A stretch of 7,360 bases of DNA from Casp-actino8 sp046091365 (lineage in GTDB: Bacteria; Actinomycetota; Acidimicrobiia; Acidimicrobiales; Ilumatobacteraceae). The stretch covers positions 1 through 7,360 of the forward strand of contig JBJTBM010000050.1 in NCBI GenBank assembly GCA_046091365.1. Reading direction: 5' to 3'. Positions 1 to 4,046 of the stretch are shown one piece after another. Position 1 is the first letter of the stretch. Each line of letters begins with the position of its first letter. The notes below the pieces were generated by a model. The model was not told the origin of the DNA, did not search any database, and saw nothing but the letters and a program-made list of their open reading frames with translations. Made by a program: the position numbers and the translations under genes.

Positions 1-14
1 CGCGCGACGACTCA

Positions 15-50
15 TGGTGCGGGGGATGGTGCGAAATGTGGTGCGAAATT
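15..50. repeat. 12-bp tandem repeat, three units
   Basis: Three consecutive 12-base units read TGGTGCGGGGGA (15-26), TGGTGCGAAATG (27-38) and TGGTGCGAAATT (39-50). All share TGGTGCG, and the last two differ only in the final base. On the plus strand the units stay in one reading frame (Met-Val-Arg-x type), but that frame has no convincing gene. The array could be a slippage product or clustered binding sites. It is far too short and has no spacers, so it is not CRISPR. Confidence 0.7.
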
Positions 51-61
51 CGCGGACACAT
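36..61. repeat. Imperfect palindrome / possible hairpin
   Basis: ATGTG (36-40) pairs with CACAT (57-61), and GCGAA (43-47) pairs with TTCGC (49-53) around a single A. The two arms are separated by a 2-nt versus 3-nt internal mismatch. Read on the minus strand it would fold about 50 nt past the stop of the GNAT-AAA gene. There is no run of U after it, so it is a poor intrinsic terminator. It may instead be a protein-binding site or an mRNA 3'-end structure. Confidence 0.35.
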
Positions 62-78
62 GTTGCATCACTGTTGAT

Positions 79-89
79 CAGGCAAATGA
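79..89 (+). repeat. 11-bp inverted repeat, left copy
   Basis: CAGGCAAATGA reads inward on the plus strand and is an exact inverted copy of 1395-1405. It lies 21 bp beyond the stop codon of the GNAT-AAA gene. Just outside it, TCACTGTTG (68-76) resembles TCACTGTGG (1406-1414) immediately outside the other copy. The geometry is that of terminal inverted repeats with an imperfect target duplication, but no transposase is present, so the mobile-element reading is inference. Confidence 0.5.
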
Positions 90-109
90 ACGCGATATTG
101 ATGAATTCA

Positions 110-1378
110 TTACACCCGAGCGAATCGCTCAGCTTCTTCAACGAACCGCTGACGAATAGCACTTGACACCGAAGCCCTCGTGCGAGCAATTGCAGTATCA
201 AGATCGTCTGAAGAAATGTAGGAAGGCTCGATGCCTTCACGAATTCGGTCAAACGCTGCTGTGGCTGCTCTCTGAGCTGCTAATTCAACATCACCTGGGG
301 TGTAGCCGTCGGATTCTCTCGCAAGCTTTTCAATCTCAACTCCACGTTGATCTAAACGTGAAAGTGCAGCCTCCCAGAGTGCAAGACGGGCAGTGATGTC
401 TGGCGGCCCAATAGGAATGACCAGGTCAAATCTGCCGGGACGCAACACCGCTGAATCAATATTGCCAACAAAATTCGTGGCGCACACCAAGAGATGTCCG
501 GGGGTCAAACGATACAACGGAATCATCTTCAATAATTCGTTGACAACTCCTTTTGTTGCTGGGTTTCGCTCTCTCGCCGATGCGATTTCGTCAAATTCGT
601 CTATGAAAACAACGGCCCGTTCTACTTGCAACAAGTCATTCATCGCCTGACGAAGTTCTGACGAAATTGAGTCAGCCCCACTTTCTAATTTAGAGGGGAG
701 CAACTCAATAAACGGCCAACCGAGCCGTCCAGCAATCGCCTTGGCGAATGTTGTCTTTCCGGTTCCTGGAGGTCCAAAGAGCAAAACAGTCGCAGGGGCT
801 TTTACACCTACTCTCTCTGCAGTGGTCGGATCGGCCAATGGGGCCACAACACGACCATCTATGATCTTCTTCTCGGCATGCATACCTGCCACACAGTTCC
901 AAAGATCGGACGACAAAATCTCGCCCCCGTATTGATCAACGATGCGCATGGCAGTGGGCGCGATTGGCTCTAACTTTTCGTACAAAATCAAATCATGAAT
1001 GGCGGAGAAACCTCGGTTTACCAGAGCTGTCTCGCCAGCTTGCGATTTTGACAGCAACGCAGAAATTTTTCGAACGCCAAGGTGCATCAGTTTTTCTTCT
1101 AAACGGAACAACATTTTTGAGCCAACCCCTTGGTGCCGCCAACCGGGATCAATTGTCACCACATTTATCCAGCCATCATCAGACACAACGCGAGCCTGAA
1201 TGACTCCGATGATCCGATCGCCATCAATTGCGACCGCGCCCGGTGCACCTGAGGAAACGTCGTTCACGAACTGTGCGATATCGGCGGGCTTTGTGTCGGG
1301 CAATAGGCGGCATTCTTCCAACAAGCGAACTGCTGAGCCAATGTCAGACGGAAGCAAATCACGAATAATCACAGTCAC
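110..1378 (-). CDS. GNAT acetyltransferase-AAA+ ATPase fusion protein
   Basis: This 422-residue soluble protein has two recognisable modules. Residues 1-137 form a complete GNAT fold with the acetyl-CoA pyrophosphate loop RHQGVG (81-86) and the usual C-terminal NRGF segment (121-124). Residues about 160-422 form one classical AAA ATPase (Cdc48/FtsH-like clade): lead-in VAGMHAEKK, Walker A GPPGTGKT (202-209), a pore-loop-like SKL (229-231, compare SKLAGES in Cdc48 D1), Walker B VVFIDE (256-261), sensor-1 N302, two arginine fingers in RPGRF (R313, R316), and a GYTPGD segment (358-363) with the helical lid. All catalytic residues are retained, so acetyl transfer and ATP-driven hexameric remodelling are both plausible. 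The substrate is unknown. The start is GTG without a Shine-Dalgarno but with a -10 box 6 nt upstream, which suggests a leaderless mRNA. Sampled GC is about 48%, well below the neighbouring genes. I recognise the domains, not a named family for the fusion. Confidence 0.9.
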   Translation of the reverse strand: MTVIIRDLLPSDIGSAVRLLEECRLLPDTKPADIAQFVNDVSSGAPGAVAIDGDRIIGVIQARVVSDDGWINVVTIDPGWRHQGVGSKMLFRLEEKLMHLGVRKISALLSKSQAGETALVNRGFSAIHDLILYEKLEPIAPTAMRIVDQYGGEILSSDLWNCVAGMHAEKKIIDGRVVAPLADPTTAERVGVKAPATVLLFGPPGTGKTTFAKAIAGRLGWPFIELLPSKLESGADSISSELRQAMNDLLQVERAVVFIDEFDEIASARERNPATKGVVNELLKMIPLYRLTPGHLLVCATNFVGNIDSAVLRPGRFDLVIPIGPPDITARLALWEAALSRLDQRGVEIEKLARESDGYTPGDVELAAQRAATAAFDRIREGIEPSYISSDDLDTAIARTRASVSSAIRQRFVEEAERFARV

Positions 1379-1390
1379 AGCCTAGTTATA
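1378..1390 (-). promoter_or_regulatory. Putative leaderless promoter of the GNAT-AAA gene
   Basis: On the minus strand TATAAC (1390-1385) is followed by six bases, TAGGCT, and then the GTG start. With usual -10 geometry (+1 seven bases after the hexamer) transcription starts on the G of the start codon. The only purine tract, AGG, ends 2 nt before GTG, too close for ribosome binding. No good -35 hexamer is visible at 16-18 bp spacing (CACAGT or CCACAG lie there). The inverted repeat 1395-1405 sits between the -10 and -35 positions and could be an operator. Confidence 0.45.
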
Positions 1391-1394
1391 ACAC

Positions 1395-1405
1395 TCATTT
1401 GCCTG
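1395..1405 (-). repeat. 11-bp inverted repeat, right copy
   Basis: The minus strand reads CAGGCAAATGA here, an exact inverted match to 79-89. It lies 17 bp upstream of the GNAT-AAA start codon, in the promoter spacer. TCACTGTGG (1406-1414) adjoins it directly and resembles TCACTGTTG beside the left copy. The two copies enclose one gene with its own putative promoter, a unit of 1327 bp. Confidence 0.5.
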
Positions 1406-1444
1406 TCACTGTGGTAGACGTTCTCCTGACCTATCAGCATGACC

Positions 1445-1476
1445 GCGTTCCAAAAAACGGCGTTTTGCGTTCCAAA
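1445..1476. repeat. Paired direct repeat GCGTTCCAAA around a small palindrome
   Basis: GCGTTCCAAA occurs exactly at 1445-1454 and 1467-1476, a 22-bp start-to-start spacing or about two helical turns. Between them lies AAAACGGCGTTTT (1454-1466), a perfect palindrome around one G. The site is in the gap between the small ORF ending at 1525 and the GNAT-AAA promoter. Same-face spacing is typical of cooperative protein binding, but no regulator is identified. On the minus strand the palindrome is followed by six T in all, but the stem is too weak and AT-rich to call a terminator. Confidence 0.45.
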
Positions 1477-1524
1477 TGTTTACTGAAACCCCAGCCACTG
1501 CCCCATCAATCAAGGGATTCGGAA

Positions 1525-1701
1525 TCACGCACCAGCCTCGGTGCGGGTGATCCAACGCACGATGTCGTCGCCGTCGATCACTACGCAGATGTGACGGACG
1601 CTGTGGTCGGCCAACACGCCACCCAACACGCCACCCAACACGGCCATCAGTCCGGCCACGTGCGACTTCGTGGGGATCACCGCACTCACACCGGACGACA
1701 C
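1525..1701 (-). CDS. Small hypothetical protein, 58 aa
   Basis: An open frame runs from GTG at 1701 to TGA at 1527-1525. A TAG lies in frame at 1713-1711, so it cannot be extended. About four-fifths of its third codon positions are G or C (my hand count is 47 of 57 sense codons after the start), as expected for a real gene of the high-GC host and unlike the GNAT-AAA gene next door. The protein has a hydrophobic Gly/Val/Leu stretch (residues 21-31, partly VLGG repeated twice), then a hydrophilic end with VVIDGDD (40-46) and VRWITR (48-53). No Shine-Dalgarno precedes GTG; a later GTG at 1689 is an alternative start. It begins 32 bp past the tRNA-Thr 3' end. I recognise no family. It may be a genuine small protein or the last part of a gene whose front was lost. 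Confidence 0.42.
   Translation of the reverse strand: MSSGVSAVIPTKSHVAGLMAVLGGVLGGVLADHSVRHICVVIDGDDIVRWITRTEAGA
1611..1642. repeat. 12-bp tandem repeat inside the small ORF
   Basis: CCAACACGCCAC occurs at 1611-1622 and 1623-1634, followed by a partial third unit, CCAACACG (1635-1642). On the minus strand the period is in frame with the 58-residue ORF and encodes a repeated Val-Leu-Gly-Gly, so expansion or contraction would not break that frame. Replication slippage is the simplest origin. Confidence 0.75.
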
Positions 1702-1732
1702 ATGATCACGCTAGTGCTGGTGAGGAACTTAG

Positions 1733-1805
1733 AGCCCGAGAGGGGAATCGAACCCCTGACCTACGCATTACGAGTGCGTTGCTCTGCCGACTGAGCTACC
1801 CGGGC
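1733..1805 (-). tRNA. tRNA-Thr (anticodon CGT)
   Basis: A complete 73-nt cloverleaf reads on the minus strand. The acceptor is GCCCGGG/CTCGGGC with one G-U pair, the D stem GCTC/GAGC, the anticodon stem ACGCA/TGCGT with loop CTCGTAA, and the T stem AGGGG/CCCCT with loop TTCGATT. The anticodon CGT (1772-1770) reads the threonine codon ACG. The discriminator base is U73, and the 3' CCA is not encoded, so it must be added enzymatically. The gene begins 26 bp after the PPOX stop codon. The gap contains TAACCT (minus strand), a possible -10 box about 12 nt upstream, but the -35 is weak, so it may be cut from operon read-through instead. It marks the border between the core operon and the lower-GC left part. 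No second copy of its 3' end is visible in the window. Confidence 0.97.
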
Positions 1806-1831
1806 TGGCGAACGAGCAGGTTACCGGCGAA

Positions 1832-2344
1832 CTAACGGTCCGACCATTTGGTGCCCGGGAGGAAGTACCGCTTGGCCCACACCCCGCGGGGATCCTCGCC
1901 GGCCACCGGCATCCGCCACGTCGTGATCTTGGTGGTGGGGTCGTTCAGGGCCAATCCGCACAAGGCCCGGGGTTGATCGTCGGTGCCATCGACGTAACCA
2001 TCGGCCGCTTCGGGTGGCACGTACCGTCGGGCGATCGATCGGTAGATGTCGCGCCAAGCGTCGTCGTGACCGGGGGCGTGCTTGACCGTCACGCGACCCT
2101 GAAGTGTGACTTTGCGCCACGGTGCGGTCTCTTCGTCGATCGAGATTCCGACACGGGGATCGCGTTCGATGTTGCGCCAGATCACGGCCGGCGAACGTGG
2201 AGTGAAGAGCAATTCGCTACCGATGACGATGAACCACAAGGGCAGCACTCGAGGCATGCCGTCGTCATCGACGGTACCGATGCGAGCCAGGTGTCCGGGT
2301 TCGTCGAGGAAGTCGTGCGTCTGGGTCCGACTCAATTTGGGCAC
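1832..2344 (-). CDS. PPOX-class split-barrel flavin/F420-dependent protein
   Basis: This 170-residue cytoplasmic protein belongs to the pyridoxamine 5'-phosphate oxidase-like split-barrel superfamily. Typical elements are seen in order: LARIGTVDDDGMPRVLPLWF (19-38), the barrel strands that end in the family's PLWF; LLFTPR (45-50); NIERDPRVGISID (58-70), close to the NL-RDPRV-L motif of these proteins; and VTLQGRVTV (79-87), matching the V-V-G-A strand. In Actinomycetota such proteins use F420, FMN or heme and reduce or bind varied substrates; the cofactor cannot be read from sequence alone. The start is GTG with a strong AGGAGG ending 4 nt upstream, which overlaps the holB stop, so translation is probably coupled. 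It is the last protein gene of the topA operon. Its metabolic role is unknown. Confidence 0.85.
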   Translation of the reverse strand: MPKLSRTQTHDFLDEPGHLARIGTVDDDGMPRVLPLWFIVIGSELLFTPRSPAVIWRNIERDPRVGISIDEETAPWRKVTLQGRVTVKHAPGHDDAWRDIYRSIARRYVPPEAADGYVDGTDDQPRALCGLALNDPTTKITTWRMPVAGEDPRGVWAKRYFLPGTKWSDR

Positions 2345-2353
2345 GGGTCCTCC

Positions 2354-3421
2354 TCAGTCGTGGATGTGGGGGAGCGAGATGAAAAGGGTCTGCAGCAGCA
2401 GGTTCTCGTTCACGTTGCGACCGAGGCTCACGTTGGCCTCGCGAATGCGGCGGATCGCTTGGATGTAACCGTCCATTTGGTGATGCGCCGTCTTCTCGGT
2501 CGCGTCGCGCAACGCTTTGGCGTACACCCGCGACATGATGCGCAGACCCGAGCGAATTTCGTCGGTCTCGGCCCGCCGCAGCTCGCGTTTGTGGCGTTCG
2601 AGAATCTTCTTGCGTCCCGAGCCGCGAACACCCAACGTGCGTTCACGTTCGTCGAGCGCCTCCAAATCGCGTTCGTGTGCCGACTTGTACGGCGCCAGCG
2701 CGTCCTGGATGGCGACCAGAATCTCGGCGGTCAGTTCCAGAGCGGTGGCGCCGTTCCCGTCCACCCGGTTCGGCACCTCGGCGAACAGTCGCATGCGATC
2801 GGCCAGTTGATGATCGTCGGCAAGGATGCGCGCGCGAGCCAGATCTCCGTCCACCATGCCCGCGACCGATTCGGCCACCGCGGGCATCACACCCTCGTTC
2901 AGCAACGTGTCGATCACCAACTGGTCGGAAAGGGTCGAGAAGTCGAGTCGGACGCAGCGTGACTCGATGGTGATCAAATGCGCTGGCATTTCGTCGGCCA
3001 ACAGGACGATGACGTTCTGGGCATCGGGCTCCTCGAGCGTCTTGAGAAGTGTTGGAACGTATCGCGGGTCCATCAGATGGAACTCGTGGACGATGGTGAC
3101 ACGTCGAGAGCTCTCCACTGCGGACAAACCGGAGAGAGCGACGATCTCGTCACGAGCCTGATCGATGGAGATCGCCGCCCCCTCGCGCACCAGTTCGTGC
3201 ACGTCGACGTGCTCGCCCCGCATCACCAGTCGGGCCACGCGCTCGTCGGCGTTCTCGCTGCCCTGCAGTTTCACGGCGGCAAACGCCCGGGCCGCGGTTT
3301 CCTTGCCGCATCCGGGCGGCCCGACGAACAAATACGCGTGGGCGGGGGAGTCGGCGAGGGCCCGTAACAGACCGAGGACCCGCTCCTGTCCGATCACCGA
3401 GTCGTAGACCGACGAGGACAC
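2354..3421 (-). CDS. holB: DNA polymerase III clamp loader subunit delta'
   Basis: This 355-residue AAA+ protein of the replicative clamp loader opens and places the beta sliding clamp with delta and the tau/gamma subunits. Visible signatures are YDSVIGQERV (6-15), Walker A-like GPPGCGKE (34-41), the HVDVHEL strand (71-77), a Walker B position reading VTIVHEFHLM (108-117) with His where Asp is usual, LLKTLEEP (125-132), and the SRC motif (154-156) whose Arg155 is the trans-acting arginine finger. The C-terminal part has a charged helical stretch (about 248-292) before the collar domain, a type also found in actinobacterial delta'. The only cysteines are C38 and C156, so the usual four-cysteine zinc module between Walker A and HVDVHEL is absent. 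The start is GTG, 1 nt after the tmk stop, with only a weak TGGG upstream, so translational coupling is likely. Delta' versus DnaX is decided by length and the degenerate Walker B. Confidence 0.9.
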   Translation of the reverse strand: MSSSVYDSVIGQERVLGLLRALADSPAHAYLFVGPPGCGKETAARAFAAVKLQGSENADERVARLVMRGEHVDVHELVREGAAISIDQARDEIVALSGLSAVESSRRVTIVHEFHLMDPRYVPTLLKTLEEPDAQNVIVLLADEMPAHLITIESRCVRLDFSTLSDQLVIDTLLNEGVMPAVAESVAGMVDGDLARARILADDHQLADRMRLFAEVPNRVDGNGATALELTAEILVAIQDALAPYKSAHERDLEALDERERTLGVRGSGRKKILERHKRELRRAETDEIRSGLRIMSRVYAKALRDATEKTAHHQMDGYIQAIRRIREANVSLGRNVNENLLLQTLFISLPHIHD

Positions 3422-3422
3422 G

Positions 3423-4046
3423 TCAGATACCCAGTCGTTCGCGGACCGCGCTTCGCACGACGGTCGCGATCGTGGCCGGGTCCCCGGTGCCGTCGACCAC
3501 GACCCAACGAGAGGCGTCGTTCGCGGCCATCGTTTGGAAGCCGTCGCGAACCCGTACGAAGAACGCGTCGTCTTCCCGCTCGAAGCGGTCGAGGGCGCGA
3601 TGGGAGAGGCGCGCGATCGCGCTGTCGTGCGGCACGTCGAGCAACACCACCAGATCGGGCCAGCGCGACGCCAGGGCCCAGTCGTTCACCGAGCGCACGG
3701 TGTCGAGCGGAAGTCGGCGTCCGTAACCCTGGTAGGCGAGCGTGCTGTACACGCTGCGGTCGCTCACCACGTGATCTCCACGCGACAAGGCGGGCATCAA
3801 CACTTCCGCACGATGTTGAGCGCGATCGCCGGCGATCAGCAATGCCTCGGCCACCGGGTCGAGGTGCGTGTTGGTGGTGTCGTGCAGAACATCCCGGATG
3901 CGCGCACCGATCTCGGTTCCCCCGGTCTCGCGGGTGGAGGTGACCGCCACCCCCTCGGAACGCAACGTCTCGGTCAATGCCCGTGATTGCGTGGACTTCC
4001 CGCAGCCTTCGATGCCCTCGAATGCGATGTAGAACGTCGCGGTCAC
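3423..4046 (-). CDS. tmk: Thymidylate kinase (dTMP kinase)
   Basis: This 207-residue protein has the normal length of bacterial dTMP kinases, which phosphorylate dTMP to dTDP in the cytoplasm for dTTP supply. It shows P-loop FEGIEGCGKSTQ (9-20), TRETGGT (38-44), DRS plus STLAYQG (96-98, 101-107) for nucleotide and phosphate binding, the LLDVP strand (135-139), and the lid with DRFERED ending in VRVRDGF (153-170). The family motif after TRE is normally PGGT; here Pro is replaced by Thr (residue 41). The GTG start overlaps the topA stop as GTGA. The AAG AAG AAG codons ending topA supply the purine-rich tract just upstream, so initiation is probably by coupling to topA translation. It lies between topA and holB, the usual actinobacterial neighbourhood. 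Confidence 0.96.
   Translation of the reverse strand: MTATFYIAFEGIEGCGKSTQSRALTETLRSEGVAVTSTRETGGTEIGARIRDVLHDTTNTHLDPVAEALLIAGDRAQHRAEVLMPALSRGDHVVSDRSVYSTLAYQGYGRRLPLDTVRSVNDWALASRWPDLVVLLDVPHDSAIARLSHRALDRFEREDDAFFVRVRDGFQTMAANDASRWVVVDGTGDPATIATVVRSAVRERLGI

Larger units (their letters stand above)
1..109. other. Non-coding stretch downstream of the GNAT-AAA gene
   Basis: This stretch lies past the stop codon of the GNAT-AAA gene and runs to the window edge. It holds three 12-bp tandem units (15-50), an imperfect palindrome (36-61), one copy of an 11-bp inverted repeat (79-89) and a perfect 10-bp palindrome ATGAATTCAT (101-110) that spans the gene's stop. On the minus strand an ATG at 15-13 is followed by AGT CGT CGC GCG up to the edge. 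This could be the first five codons of a next gene, but five codons and no Shine-Dalgarno motif are not enough to call it. Confidence 0.5.

Noticed and set aside
15..50. Possible CRISPR array
   Set aside because: Units are 12 bp, adjacent, without spacers, and only three in number.
14..166. Plus-strand ORF of 50 codons from ATG 14
   Set aside because: It starts inside the tandem repeat array, overlaps the 3' end of the GNAT-AAA gene antisense, and shows no domain or ribosome-binding site.
1454..1466. Intrinsic terminator on the minus strand
   Set aside because: The palindrome AAAACGGCGTTTT allows only a very short AT-rich stem with a 3-nt loop, too unstable for a terminator despite the T run.
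1399..1794. Plus-strand frame of 131 codons
   Set aside because: It runs antisense through most of the tRNA-Thr and over the minus-strand small ORF. It has no homology-like pattern, and its His/Gln repeats come from the 12-bp tandem repeat.
1733..1805. tRNA-Thr 3' end as an attachment site with a repeated copy in the window
   Set aside because: I looked for a second copy of the T-arm/acceptor sequence left of the tRNA and found none, and no integrase is present.
1973..2962. Plus-strand frame of 329 codons
   Set aside because: It is antisense to the PPOX gene and holB, both supported by family motifs. Its composition is that of a shadow frame.
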